A stretch of 38,236 bases of DNA, taken from assembly GCA_024689285.1 (NCBI GenBank), contig JAILDR010000137.1, forward strand, positions 1 through 38,236. The letters are read 5' to 3'. Position 1 is the stretch's first letter. Every line of letters begins with the position of its first letter. Origin of the DNA: Bacteroidales bacterium (lineage in GTDB: Bacteria > Bacteroidota > Bacteroidia > Bacteroidales > F082). A model generated the notes under the pieces. It had not been told where the DNA came from. It did not search any database and worked only from the letters and a program-made list of their open reading frames with translations. The position numbers and the translations under genes are program-made. Positions 1 to 10,010 of this stretch are shown here, in pieces.

Positions 1-225
1 TACACGCAAGGCGAGGACGCACTCTACGCCATCGCTTTGGACTACCCTGAATACGGATTGGTTCTGAATATCGACCAGCCTGCCGATGACATGAAAGTGA
101 CCATGTTAGGTTGCCAAAAAACCTTCCCGTGGAAATATCAGAACGGAAATTTGATTATTGACACCAGCGGACTGAAATACAGCGACTTGAAGAGTACGGC
201 GGCTTGGGTGTTCAAGATGAAATGA
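1..225 (+). CDS. C-terminal end of a probable GH29 alpha-L-fucosidase (5' end outside the window)
   Basis: The open frame enters from the left edge and stops at a TGA at 223-225, leaving about 74 residues. The pattern GEDALYAIALDYPEYG, then a segment ending in VTMLGCQKTFPWKYQNG, then a short beta-rich end closing in AWVFKMK, resembles the small C-terminal beta-sandwich of GH29 alpha-L-fucosidases, where 'LYAI.L..P' and 'V.LLG....L.W' recur. These enzymes release terminal fucose from glycans, usually in the periplasm of Bacteroidota. The catalytic domain is not in the window, so activity cannot be judged. It ends 8 bases before queA on the same strand. The family call rests on a short tail; another glycoside hydrolase with the same sandwich domain is possible. 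Confidence 0.7.
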   Translation, partial: YTQGEDALYAIALDYPEYGLVLNIDQPADDMKVTMLGCQKTFPWKYQNGNLIIDTSGLKYSDLKSTAAWVFKMK

Positions 226-233
226 ATTGAAAC

Positions 234-1445
234 ATGATTGACGTTAAACATATCACCATCGACGACTACGATTATCCCCTACCCGAGGAACGCATCGCGA
301 AATACCCTTTGGCGGAACGCGACGCATCGAACCTACTGGTACTGAAAGACAACCAAATAGAGAAATCGCAATTCCGAAACCTTGGCAATTTCCTGCCCAA
401 AGAGGCCTTGTTGGTTTTCAACGAGACCAAAGTCATCCGGGCCCGCCTACAGTTCCACAAAGCCACCGGTTCACGCATCGAGGTGTTTTGCCTAGAACCC
501 GAGCAAGACTATCAAGTGGCTTTTGCCACCACTTCACCAGTCAAATGGAAATGCCTGGTAGGCAATGCCAAACGGTGGAAGGAAGGCAAGCTCTCCATGA
601 AACTGAACGTCAAAGGGCAGGAAACCACGCTTTTTGCGGAGCGTCTTGCACACAACGACCAGTATTCGGAAATAGAATTCTCGTGGATGCCCGAAAACTT
701 ACCGTTTGCGTCGGTCATAGAGGCCGCTGGCGAGATACCGCTCCCACCCTATCTGCACCGCGATGCTGAACCCGAAGACCGCGACCGCTATCAAACCGTC
801 TTCGCCCGTTACGACGGATCGGTAGCTGCTCCCACCGCTGGGCTGCATTTCACCCAACCTCTCATCGCCAGCCTGCGCGAGCAAGGCTTCTCTTTCGACG
901 AAGTCACCCTACACGTGGGCGCAGGCACCTTCCGCCCGGTGGCCACAGAAACCATTGGTGAGCACGCAATGCACTCAGAAACCATAGTGGTGCGCAAATC
1001 GCTGATAGAAAACCTCATCAACCATATCGGGAAACCTATTATCCCAGTAGGAACCACCAGCACCCGCACCTTGGAAAGCCTCTATTGGATGGGTATCATG
1101 CTTGCCGAGCAAGGCCTGGACCTTCGTCCGGTACATCTCGACCAATGGTTTCCTTACGAGAATCATACATCGTTGCCCACCGCACAAGCGTTGCAAAACA
1201 TAATAACTTATCTCGACCTGCATCACCTCACACGATTTGAAGCCAGCACAAGCCTGATGATTGCACCGAGTTATCAAATGCGCGTCATTACAGGGCTCAT
1301 CACCAATTTCCATCAGCCCAAAAGCACCTTATTATTATTAGTATCTGCACTCATCGGTGAGCGTTGGAAAGACTGCTACCGCTTCGCTTTGGACAATGGA
1401 TTCCGATTCTTGAGCTATGGCGACAGTTGCCTGTTTTTATCGTAA
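234..1445 (+). CDS. queA: S-adenosylmethionine:tRNA ribosyltransferase-isomerase QueA
   Basis: QueA transfers and isomerises the ribosyl part of S-adenosylmethionine onto 7-aminomethyl-7-deazaguanine at the wobble position of GUN tRNAs, giving epoxyqueuosine (cytoplasm, queuosine pathway). The 403-residue product shows the family blocks: DYDYPLPEERIAKYPL near residue 11, VFNETKVIRARL at 61-72, DRYQTVFA at 184-191, APTAGLHFT at 199-207, HVGAGTFRPV at 227-236, VGTTSTRTLES at 272-282 and TNFHQPKSTLLLLVSA at 357-372. It is about 50 residues longer than the E. coli enzyme, which is usual for Bacteroidota. The ATG at 234 is the only start that keeps the conserved N-terminus. No other queuosine gene is nearby. 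Confidence 0.95.
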   Translation: MIDVKHITIDDYDYPLPEERIAKYPLAERDASNLLVLKDNQIEKSQFRNLGNFLPKEALLVFNETKVIRARLQFHKATGSRIEVFCLEPEQDYQVAFATTSPVKWKCLVGNAKRWKEGKLSMKLNVKGQETTLFAERLAHNDQYSEIEFSWMPENLPFASVIEAAGEIPLPPYLHRDAEPEDRDRYQTVFARYDGSVAAPTAGLHFTQPLIASLREQGFSFDEVTLHVGAGTFRPVATETIGEHAMHSETIVVRKSLIENLINHIGKPIIPVGTTSTRTLESLYWMGIMLAEQGLDLRPVHLDQWFPYENHTSLPTAQALQNIITYLDLHHLTRFEASTSLMIAPSYQMRVITGLITNFHQPKSTLLLLVSALIGERWKDCYRFALDNGFRFLSYGDSCLFLS

Positions 1446-1453
1446 AAACGCGA

Positions 1454-1479
1454 AAGGAGCCTCTGAAAAGAGACTCCTT
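1454..1479. terminator. Hairpin between queA and tRNA-fMet, probable terminator of the tRNA
   Basis: AAGGAG (1454-1459) pairs with CTCCTT (1474-1479); a C/A mismatch separates this from an inner CTCT/AGAG stem closed by a GAAA tetraloop. Read on the minus strand, the stem follows the tRNA and leads into a T-rich stretch containing TTTTT. On the plus strand no T-run follows, so it more likely ends the tRNA transcript than queA. Confidence 0.55.
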
Positions 1480-1486
1480 CTTGATG

Positions 1487-1558
1487 TAGCGGGGGGAGGA
1501 TTCGAACCTCCGACCTCCGGGTTATGAGCCCGACGAGCTGCCTCTGCTCTACCCCGCA
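1487..1558 (-). tRNA. Initiator tRNA-fMet (anticodon CAT)
   Basis: Read on the minus strand this folds as a full cloverleaf: acceptor half GCGGGG (1557-1552) against CCCCGC (1494-1489), D arm with the AGC/GCT stem, anticodon stem with loop CTCATAA, variable AGGTC, and T arm GGAGG-TTCGAAT-CCTCC. Two hallmarks point to the initiator rather than the elongator: three consecutive G:C pairs (GGG/CCC) at the bottom of the anticodon stem, and no Watson-Crick pair at the end of the acceptor stem (U1 opposite U72). The 3' CCA is not encoded after the discriminator A. It lies head-to-head with era. Confidence 0.9.
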
Positions 1559-1618
1559 TCCTGTCAAAAAATCCAGCTCACGAAAATTTTTCGCTCCCGA
1601 ATTCGGCTGCAAAGATAA

Positions 1619-1626
1619 TAATTTTG
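1619..1626 (+). promoter_or_regulatory. Possible -7 promoter element for era
   Basis: TAATTTTG fits the Bacteroidota TAnnTTTG -7 consensus and lies 38 bases before the era ATG. No convincing TTG box was seen about 20 bases upstream, because that space is shared with the 5' end of the divergent tRNA gene. Confidence 0.4.
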
Positions 1627-1664
1627 TTTCTTTGCAAAGCAAAAAACGGAAAAAATTTTTCTCT

Positions 1665-2546
1665 ATGACACATAAAGCAGGCTATGTCAACATTATAGGT
1701 CGCCCCAACGTGGGCAAGTCAACCCTTATGAATCAATTAGTTGGAGAGAAAATCTCCATCATCACCTCGAAGGCGCAAACCACACGCCACCGTATCCTCG
1801 GCATCGTGAACGGCGACGACTTCCAAATCGTCTTCTCCGACACTCCTGGCATCATCAAAGACCCCGCCTACAAGATGCACGAGGTGATGAACCAGTTCGT
1901 CAACGTGGCACTCATCGATGCCGACCTCATCCTTTTCGTGGTAGACATAACCGACAAGAAGATTGAGGAGAATACCGTAGAGCGGCTGAAAGCCACAGAC
2001 ATACCCGTCTTCTTACTCATCAACAAGATTGACCTTTCCACGCAAGAACAAGTCGAGAAGGCTGTAGGATTCTGGAGAGAGACTTTGCCCAATGCCACCG
2101 TTTTCCCTCTTTCGGCACAATACAACGCCAACGTGGAGTTCATCTTCAAGCAAATTCTGGAGAAATTGCCCGAGTGCCCACCCTATTTCCCCAAGGACGA
2201 GCTGACCGACCGCTCGATGCGCTTCTTCATCACAGAAATCATCCGCGAGAAAATCCTGCTGAACTACCAGCAGGAAATCCCCTACTCCGTGCAGGTTGAG
2301 GTGGAGAGTTACGAGGAGACCGAGAAGCACATCCACATCCGCAGTGTCATCTACGTGGCACGCGAGTCGCAGAAAGCCATTATCATCGGCAAGGGCGGCA
2401 GCGCCATTAAAAAGTTGGGCATACAGGCCCGCGCTGACATCGAAGAGTTTACAGGAAAGAAAATTTTCCTCGAACTTTTCGTCAAAGTCGACAAGGACTG
2501 GCGCGACAATGAGGCAGAACTGAAGCGGTTTGGATACGAGGCATAA
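1665..2546 (+). CDS. era: GTPase Era, 16S rRNA-binding ribosome assembly factor
   Basis: Era is a GTPase that binds the 3' end of 16S rRNA and checks small-subunit maturation. The 293-residue product has G1 GRPNVGKS at 12-19, switch region KAQTTRHR near 36-43, G3 DTPG at 59-62, G4 NKID at 120-123, G5 PLSA near 148-151, and a C-terminal KH domain with IIGKGG at 240-245. The frame stays open upstream to 1524, but that part crosses the tRNA gene and encodes nothing conserved. The ATG at 1665 gives the canonical [19 protein letters not shown] start. It is followed closely by der and an S4-domain gene, forming a ribosome-related cluster. Confidence 0.96.
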   Translation: MTHKAGYVNIIGRPNVGKSTLMNQLVGEKISIITSKAQTTRHRILGIVNGDDFQIVFSDTPGIIKDPAYKMHEVMNQFVNVALIDADLILFVVDITDKKIEENTVERLKATDIPVFLLINKIDLSTQEQVEKAVGFWRETLPNATVFPLSAQYNANVEFIFKQILEKLPECPPYFPKDELTDRSMRFFITEIIREKILLNYQQEIPYSVQVEVESYEETEKHIHIRSVIYVARESQKAIIIGKGGSAIKKLGIQARADIEEFTGKKIFLELFVKVDKDWRDNEAELKRFGYEA

Positions 2547-2553
2547 TTTTTCG

Positions 2554-2561
2554 TATCTTTG
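2554..2561 (+). promoter_or_regulatory. -7 promoter element for der
   Basis: TATCTTTG, an exact TAnnTTTG match, lies 25 bases before the der ATG and just after the era stop. A TTG at 2530-2532, inside the last era codons, is 21 bases upstream and could be the -33 box. der can therefore be transcribed independently of era. Confidence 0.55.
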
Positions 2562-2586
2562 CAGCCAATTTCAAATTCAAAGCATT

Positions 2587-3894
2587 ATGTCAAACATTGT
2601 AGCAATAGTGGGGCGACCCAATGTGGGAAAATCGACGCTGTTTAACCGCCTGTTGAAGCAGCGAATGGCCATCGTGGAAGAGACGAGCGGAGTGACACGC
2701 GACAGGCATTACGGCAAGAGCGACTGGAACGGAAAAGAATTCACCGTCATCGACACCGGTGGTTATGTAGTGGGGTCAGACGACATCTTTGAAGAAGAAA
2801 TCCGCAAGCAGGTGGACCTGGCTATCGAAGAGGCCGACGTTATCATCTTCGTCGTTGACGGCAAGGAAGGCGTTCACGTGCTTGACGAGGATGTGGCCAA
2901 CATCCTGCGCCAACAGAAAAAACCCGTCCTGCTGGCTGTCAACAAGATAGACGAGCCCAACAAAGAAACGCTGATTTCAGAATTTTATGCATTGGGACTT
3001 GACGAGCCTTACCCATTCTCCGCTATGACGGGAACGGGAACAGGTGAACTGCTGGACAAGATTTGCGAACTTTTGCCCTCAGACACCACCGACTTCAACA
3101 CCGACCTGCCAAAGTTTACTGTAGTGGGAAGGCCTAACGTGGGTAAGTCGTCATTAATCAACGCCTTTTTGGGCACCGACCGCCACATCGTCACCAACAT
3201 TGCCGGCACCACCCGCGATGCCAACTACACGCGCTACAACGCCTTCGGCATGGAGTTTATGCTCGTCGACACAGCTGGCCTGCGCAAGAAGAGCAAGGTG
3301 GAAGAAGACATCGAGTTTTACTCCGTATTGCGTTCAGTCCGTGCCATTGAGGACTGCGACGTGGCCATCCTCATGTTGGATGCGACACAAGGCTTCGAGT
3401 CACAGGACATGAACATCCTGCACCTCATCGAGAAAAACAAGAAAGGCCTCGTGATGGTCGTCAACAAATGGGATCTTGTTGAGAAAGACTCCAACACCCA
3501 CTTGTCCTACGAAGAGTTCATCCGCACCAAGACTGCACCCTTCACCGACTACCCCATCATCTTTACCTCAGCCACCAACAAGCAGCGTATTTATAAGGTG
3601 CTGGAAACCGCTCACCAGGTATACGAAAACCGCGAGCGCCGCATCCCCGTGCGCGAACTGAACGACAAGATGCTGGAAATCATCAACTCCGTGCCGTTGC
3701 CGACGGCCTCGCGCGGACGTTTCCTTCGCATCAAGTACATCACCCAGCTGAAAGGCCTCACACCCCAATTTGTGTTCTTCTGCAACCTGCCAAAAGACGT
3801 GAAAGACTCCTACAAACGCTTTTTGGAGAACAAGTTGCGCGAGACGTGGGACTTTAACGGAGTTCCGATTCAGCTGATATTTAAGGAGAAGTAA
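2587..3894 (+). CDS. der: Ribosome-associated GTPase Der (EngA), tandem G domains
   Basis: Der is an essential double GTPase for 50S subunit biogenesis. The 435-residue product carries two complete G domains in tandem. G1 motifs GRPNVGKS occur at 9-16 and again at 181-188; DTGG is at 56-59 and DTAG in the second domain; G4 motifs are NKID at 119-122 and NKWD in the second domain. A C-terminal KH-like domain follows, ending in [12 protein letters not shown]. Length matches the family. The ATG at 2587 is preferred over an upstream in-frame ATG at 2530, which lies inside the era 3' end and adds 19 non-conserved residues. The stop TAA shares its last A with the ATG of the next gene. Confidence 0.97.
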   Translation: MSNIVAIVGRPNVGKSTLFNRLLKQRMAIVEETSGVTRDRHYGKSDWNGKEFTVIDTGGYVVGSDDIFEEEIRKQVDLAIEEADVIIFVVDGKEGVHVLDEDVANILRQQKKPVLLAVNKIDEPNKETLISEFYALGLDEPYPFSAMTGTGTGELLDKICELLPSDTTDFNTDLPKFTVVGRPNVGKSSLINAFLGTDRHIVTNIAGTTRDANYTRYNAFGMEFMLVDTAGLRKKSKVEEDIEFYSVLRSVRAIEDCDVAILMLDATQGFESQDMNILHLIEKNKKGLVMVVNKWDLVEKDSNTHLSYEEFIRTKTAPFTDYPIIFTSATNKQRIYKVLETAHQVYENRERRIPVRELNDKMLEIINSVPLPTASRGRFLRIKYITQLKGLTPQFVFFCNLPKDVKDSYKRFLENKLRETWDFNGVPIQLIFKEK

Positions 3895-4283
3895 TGGCTG
3901 AAGAAGACAACATCGTCCGAATGGACAAATGGTTATGGGCTGCGCGCCTCTTCAAAACGCGCTCATTGGCAGCTGATGCCATCAAAGGCGGCAAGGTGAA
4001 GGTGGACGACAACCCCATCAAACCCTCGCGAGAGGTGAAGGTGGGCGATGTCATCCAAGTACAGATTGAGCAGTTACACAAAGTGGTGGAAGTGAAAACC
4101 GTCATCAAGAACCGCGTCTCCGCCAAACAGGTGCCCGAGGTCTATACCGACCTTACGCCCAAGGAAGAATACGAGCGCATCGAGTTCATGCGCGCCTACA
4201 AAGCCGAGTGGCGCGACCGTGGGGCTGGCCGCCCAACCAAGAAGGAACGACGCATGATTGAGCGGATGAAAGACGAGATGTAA
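3894..4283 (+). CDS. S4-domain RNA-binding protein, Hsp15 (HslR)-like
   Basis: This 129-residue basic protein has an S4 RNA-binding domain at about 9-70 (RMDKWLWAARLFKTRSLA... then DAIKGGKVKVDD and VKVGDVIQV). It is followed by a linker and a highly charged tail GRPTKKERRMIERMKDEM. Hsp15 of E. coli binds 50S subunits carrying stalled nascent chains with peptidyl-tRNA, and the same role is inferred here. It overlaps the der stop by one base (TAATG), implying translational coupling. With era and der it makes a run of three ribosome-linked genes. The start is fixed by the overlap and by the conserved MDKWLW block beginning ten residues in. Confidence 0.85.
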   Translation: MAEEDNIVRMDKWLWAARLFKTRSLAADAIKGGKVKVDDNPIKPSREVKVGDVIQVQIEQLHKVVEVKTVIKNRVSAKQVPEVYTDLTPKEEYERIEFMRAYKAEWRDRGAGRPTKKERRMIERMKDEM

Positions 4284-4284
4284 C

Positions 4285-5433
4285 ATGAAGAAACTGTTAC
4301 TGATTACATTTCTGTTTGCCGCAACGCTTCCCGTTTCAGCACAAAGCTTTTGGCAAAGTTTCTATTACGAACCCGGATTCGATTTGGGACACTACACTCC
4401 CTTTAGCGAAAAACACAAATACATCAGCAAATATCTCCAATACGGCTTGGATCTGCGTATCGGCAAAGGGCAACAAGGTCTTCTGATTGGCTATACCCAT
4501 AACACCCTCGACAGCGTGATTTATTACACGCATGAAGGCAACCGATATGGCCCCATAGGGGAGTGTTTCTCCTTGGCCTATTTCGTGGAAGACCATATCT
4601 ACAAGGGAAAGAGCTGGTCTTTCGACTACGACATCATTTTTGGTGCCGACCTCTGGACTCGTCACGGAAACGAGATGCTGGGCTCTGCTCTGAATTTTCA
4701 TGTCAGCTTCGACTTGGGTCCGACGATTCGCCTTAGCGAGCATCTGGATGCCGCCATCCGCTACGGCTATTATCATTCCTCCAACGGAGCCACCTTCCTC
4801 CCCGACAACGGCATCAACAGCCACTTCTTGCGGTTGGCGCTGCGCTATCATCCCAATGAACGAACGGAGCTCATGCAACCTGAAAAACAAGCTTTTGAAA
4901 AGAAGAACAGTCTGATGCTTTCAGGAAGCTTGGGATGGCTTCAGACCTACACCCGATTGGAAGGCCAATTGGCCAACGAGACACCTTTCTTTTTGGGAAG
5001 CACTTTCCGTGTAGGCTTTGCAAGGCAGTTCCATTCGAGATTCCGTTGGGATGTCGCCTTGGATTTCCTTTGGACCGGCGAAACCAAATACCGCTACGAG
5101 CTTTTAGGAGAGGCTTATCGTCCCTGGAATGCCACCCATCTTGCAGTTTCGGCTGACATCGAAGTGCTGTTCGGACGCTTTGCCTTCTGCGCCGGCGCGG
5201 CCTATTACCTGTATCACGGCATCTACAGTGGCACCAATGAACACAAAAGTTGGGGGAAACTCACAGAGTTCGAGCAGAAGCACCTGCCAGAGTTTTACAC
5301 GCCTTATTATGAAAGGGTTGGCTACAAGTTCTATCTCGGCAGGAATCGCAATTTCTACGTCGGCACTTTCATGAAGATCCACCTCAATTCCATTGATTAT
5401 ATCGAGTGGACGCTGGGGGCGATGTTATATTGA
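4285..5433 (+). CDS. PagL-like acyloxyacyl hydrolase (lipid A 3-O-deacylase family), outer membrane
   Basis: The 382-residue product begins with a cleavable signal peptide (MKKLLLITFLFAATLPVSAQ) and is rich in alternating aromatic beta-strands, as in an outer-membrane barrel. The block YGYYHSSNGATFLPDNGIN around 160-178 matches the PagL active-site region. His164 and Ser166 align with the catalytic His and Ser, with Asn167 next. The third catalytic residue of Pseudomonas PagL, a Glu 14 residues after the His, is replaced by Asn178. PagL removes the 3-O acyl chain from lipid A. The protein is roughly twice the size of classical PagL; the second half (about 205-382) is a further strand-rich region without a recognised motif. 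It starts two bases after the S4 gene and ends in AMLY. Family placement is good; activity is uncertain. Confidence 0.75.
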   Translation: MKKLLLITFLFAATLPVSAQSFWQSFYYEPGFDLGHYTPFSEKHKYISKYLQYGLDLRIGKGQQGLLIGYTHNTLDSVIYYTHEGNRYGPIGECFSLAYFVEDHIYKGKSWSFDYDIIFGADLWTRHGNEMLGSALNFHVSFDLGPTIRLSEHLDAAIRYGYYHSSNGATFLPDNGINSHFLRLALRYHPNERTELMQPEKQAFEKKNSLMLSGSLGWLQTYTRLEGQLANETPFFLGSTFRVGFARQFHSRFRWDVALDFLWTGETKYRYELLGEAYRPWNATHLAVSADIEVLFGRFAFCAGAAYYLYHGIYSGTNEHKSWGKLTEFEQKHLPEFYTPYYERVGYKFYLGRNRNFYVGTFMKIHLNSIDYIEWTLGAMLY

Positions 5434-5456
5434 TTACGCGACTGTTCAAAATCAAT

Positions 5457-5681
5457 TTACCGATTAACACCATGATGGAGTGAATCCATTAGCTCTTCGA
5501 AAGAGGCATTGGCTTTATTTTAACTATAGCAACTGCAACAGAATTGTAAGCATTCGACGAACTACATCGCCAAGTGAAAACGGGTAGCCTTGTCATAGTG
5601 CATCTCTTGTTTCAATGTTCGTTTTCTTGCATCTCTTTTTGCTTTTAAGAGAGCCAATTTTTCTAGCGAAAGACAATTCAT
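5457..5681 (-). pseudogene. Possible remnant of a small basic protein gene
   Basis: On the minus strand an ATG at 5681 opens 39 codons ending at a TAG (5562-5564). The product begins MNCLSLEKLALLKAKRDARK and is strongly basic and helical-looking. Reading on in the same frame past this TAG and one further TAA gives NKANASFEELMDSLHHGVNR, then a third stop. Both segments look protein-like and share one frame, so a decayed gene of about 74 codons is possible. I do not recognise the family. The codons are also more AT-rich than the neighbouring genes. A genuine 39-residue protein, or pure chance, cannot be excluded. Confidence 0.25.
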
Positions 5682-5742
5682 TTTCCGCCTTCAAATATAT
5701 ACAGTTTTTTCTTCAAACAAAGATTGCAACATAATTAATCAC

Positions 5743-5772
5743 CAAAGGCGGCCCCAAATGGAGTCGCCTTTG
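5743..5772 (-). terminator. Hairpin downstream of the V-ATPase operon
   Basis: CAAAGGCG (5743-5750) pairs perfectly with CGCCTTTG (5765-5772) around a 14-base loop with a possible inner CC/GG pair. It lies 27 bases after the subunit K stop on the minus strand. The following bases (GTGATTAATTATG) are AT-rich without a true T-run, so it may act as a terminator or as a 3'-end stabiliser. Confidence 0.5.
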
Positions 5773-5798
5773 TTCTGATTGTTTCTTCTCTCGGAATA

Positions 5799-8024
<2,226 letters not shown>

Positions 8025-8035
<11 letters not shown>

Positions 8036-8636
8036 TCTCCACCTCCTCTTCTGCAATGTGTTTGTTTTTCACGATTTTCTGGGAAGCTTTGTCGAGATTC
8101 TCTGCATCTTCCATGTATCGTTTAATCTTACGTATGGCTTCGTTGTAGCCAGGAATCTGTACCTTCTCGTAAAGGTTGACTTTCTGTGTAGTCTTTTTCC
8201 TTTGGTAATCCAAAATGCGGCTTACCTCGGTATAGACCTCCGACTCAATGCCCAACTGTGCCAAATTCTTCAAGATTTGCACACCGTCGGCATACCACAT
8301 CGGCTTAGTAAAGAGGTTGATGTCCTTCACGTCGAAAAGCACCTCATCCAAAGCCGGTGTCGGCACACCCGCAATCTTCACGGTCTTCAGCTTGACATCG
8401 GTCACCGAAATCAGTCCTGGCTCAAATTCATTCCAAAGCCGGGCCATGTACTCATACGACTTGAGTTCGGCCTCTAACTGTGCGACAAGGCTCTCCGAGT
8501 GTTGCTTGGCTTTCTTCACCTCAAGGCGCAGCGCACTCTCCTTGCTCTTCAGCGTGGGCAGGGCACGGGTTCGCGTCTTGAGCTGCTTGTTCAGCTCGTT
8601 CAGCGAGGTCTTGTTATATTGAAATTTGATGGCCAT
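8025..8636 (-). CDS. ntpD: V/A-type ATPase subunit D (central rotor shaft)
   Basis: The 203-residue product is the central coiled-coil shaft that transmits rotation from the A3B3 head to the K ring. It begins with the typical MAIKFQYNKTSLNELNKQL and LKSKESALRLEVKKA. It has a short beta hairpin region in the middle (around VKLKTVKIAGVPTPALDEV) and ends in a long C-terminal helix containing YQRKKTTQKVNLYEKVQIPGY. This two-helix layout and its length match bacterial NtpD/AtpD. Its 3' end contains the ribosome-binding site of subunit I. A 45-base AT-rich spacer separates it from subunit B. Confidence 0.92.
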
Positions 8637-8681
8637 TGAATTGATTTAAAGATTTATAATTAAAGATTCAAAAATCAAAAC

Positions 8682-10010
8682 TCACTTCGCAGGCTCTTTC
8701 CAGTATTTCTCAATGAGTTTCTCCTTCAAACCCGTCTCGGCCTTGGTGAAGTACTTACCAAACAACTCCCAAGCGGTGTCGAGCATCTCGGTAATCGAAA
8801 TGTTGACATCGATGGCCAGCAGTCTCGTAGCATATTCCTTGGCGTATTCGAGGCAGCGCAGGTCGTAGTCGCTCAGGTCGAAGCCGTTTTCCAGCTTGGT
8901 CTTAGCATTGGAGGCATCGGCATAGAGGCGCACCGAGGTGTTCATCACCGCGCTGTGATCCTCACGGGTCTTCTTGTTCTGCACATGCTGTTTCAAACGC
9001 GACAGCGAGCGGAACGGGTCCACAATGACCTTGCCCGAGTCGGGATCAGCACGGAGGAACAACTGTCCTTCAGTGATATAGCCCGTATTGTCAGGAATGG
9101 CGTGGGTAATATCACCATCGTTCAAAGTCGTCACAGCAATGATGGTGATGGAACCGCCGTCAGGCAGCTGGACGGCCTTCTCGTAAATCTTGGCCAAGTC
9201 GGAATAAAGCGAGCCAGGCATAGAATCCTTCGAAGGAATCTGGTCCATACGGTTCGAAACGATACTCAAGGCATCAGCATACAAGGTCATATCGGTAAGC
9301 AGCACCAGCACCTTCTCGTTCTTGTCGACGGCAAAGTATTCCGCGGCAGTCAGAGCCATATCGGGAACCAACAGACGCTCGACAGGAGGCTGGTCGGTGG
9401 TGTTCACGAAACTGACAATTTTATGCAGGGCACCAGCACTCTCAAACTCGTTTTTGAAATACAGGTAGTCGTCGTTGGTCAGGCCCATACCACCAAGGAT
9501 AATCTTATCCACATCGGCACGAAGAGCCACCATGCTCATCACCTGGTTATAGGGTTGGTCAGGGTCGGCAAAGAAAGGAATTTTCTGCCCCGATACCAGG
9601 GTGTTGTTCAAGTCGATGCCAGCGATGCCTGTGGGAATCAGTTCTGAAGGCATACGACGTTTGTAGGGGTTCACGGAGGGACCGCCAATCTGGCGTTTCT
9701 CACCCTCCACGGCCGGGCCACCATCGATAGGCTCGCCGTATGCGTTGAAGAAGCGGCCTGCAAGGTCGTCGCTCACATTCAAGGTAGGCGGCTCGCCAAA
9801 GAAGGTGACTTCAGCATTGGTCGGGATGTTTTCTGTGCCGCCAAACACCTGCAGGGTGACGCTGTTGTCCTTGATTTTCACCACCTGTGCCAAACGGCCT
9901 GCCACAAAGGCCAGTTCGTCGTTGGTCACACCTTGTGCCTCAAGGGTCACAGTGGCCTTGGTGATGGCGCTCAGCTTTGTATAGATGCGTTGAAAGGCTT
10001 TCTCACTCAT
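8682..10010 (-). CDS. ntpB: V/A-type ATPase subunit B (regulatory, non-catalytic)
   Basis: Subunit B alternates with A in the cytoplasmic hexamer. The 442-residue product has the B-type landmarks: a P-loop position reading FADPDQPYNQV instead of a functional Walker A, MPGSLYSDLAKIYE, and SLSRLKQ, which supplies the arginine finger to the A-subunit catalytic site. The conserved PIDGGP loop is also present. Length is close to the usual 430-460. Its ATG overlaps the end of the A gene by 8 bases, implying coupled translation and balanced A and B output. Confidence 0.95.
   Translation of the reverse strand: MSEKAFQRIYTKLSAITKATVTLEAQGVTNDELAFVAGRLAQVVKIKDNSVTLQVFGGTENIPTNAEVTFFGEPPTLNVSDDLAGRFFNAYGEPIDGGPAVEGEKRQIGGPSVNPYKRRMPSELIPTGIAGIDLNNTLVSGQKIPFFADPDQPYNQVMSMVALRADVDKIILGGMGLTNDDYLYFKNEFESAGALHKIVSFVNTTDQPPVERLLVPDMALTAAEYFAVDKNEKVLVLLTDMTLYADALSIVSNRMDQIPSKDSMPGSLYSDLAKIYEKAVQLPDGGSITIIAVTTLNDGDITHAIPDNTGYITEGQLFLRADPDSGKVIVDPFRSLSRLKQHVQNKKTREDHSAVMNTSVRLYADASNAKTKLENGFDLSDYDLRCLEYAKEYATRLLAIDVNISITEMLDTAWELFGKYFTKAETGLKEKLIEKYWKEPAK

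Larger units (their letters stand above)
5434..5798. other. Convergent intergenic region between the PagL-like gene and the V-ATPase operon
   Basis: About 365 bases hold no intact gene of ordinary size. The minus strand contains a small reading frame with two in-frame stops (5457-5681, listed separately). A strong hairpin lies at 5743-5772, near the end of the V-ATPase operon. The plus-strand sequence right after the PagL-like stop contains no clear terminator. Confidence 0.6.
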
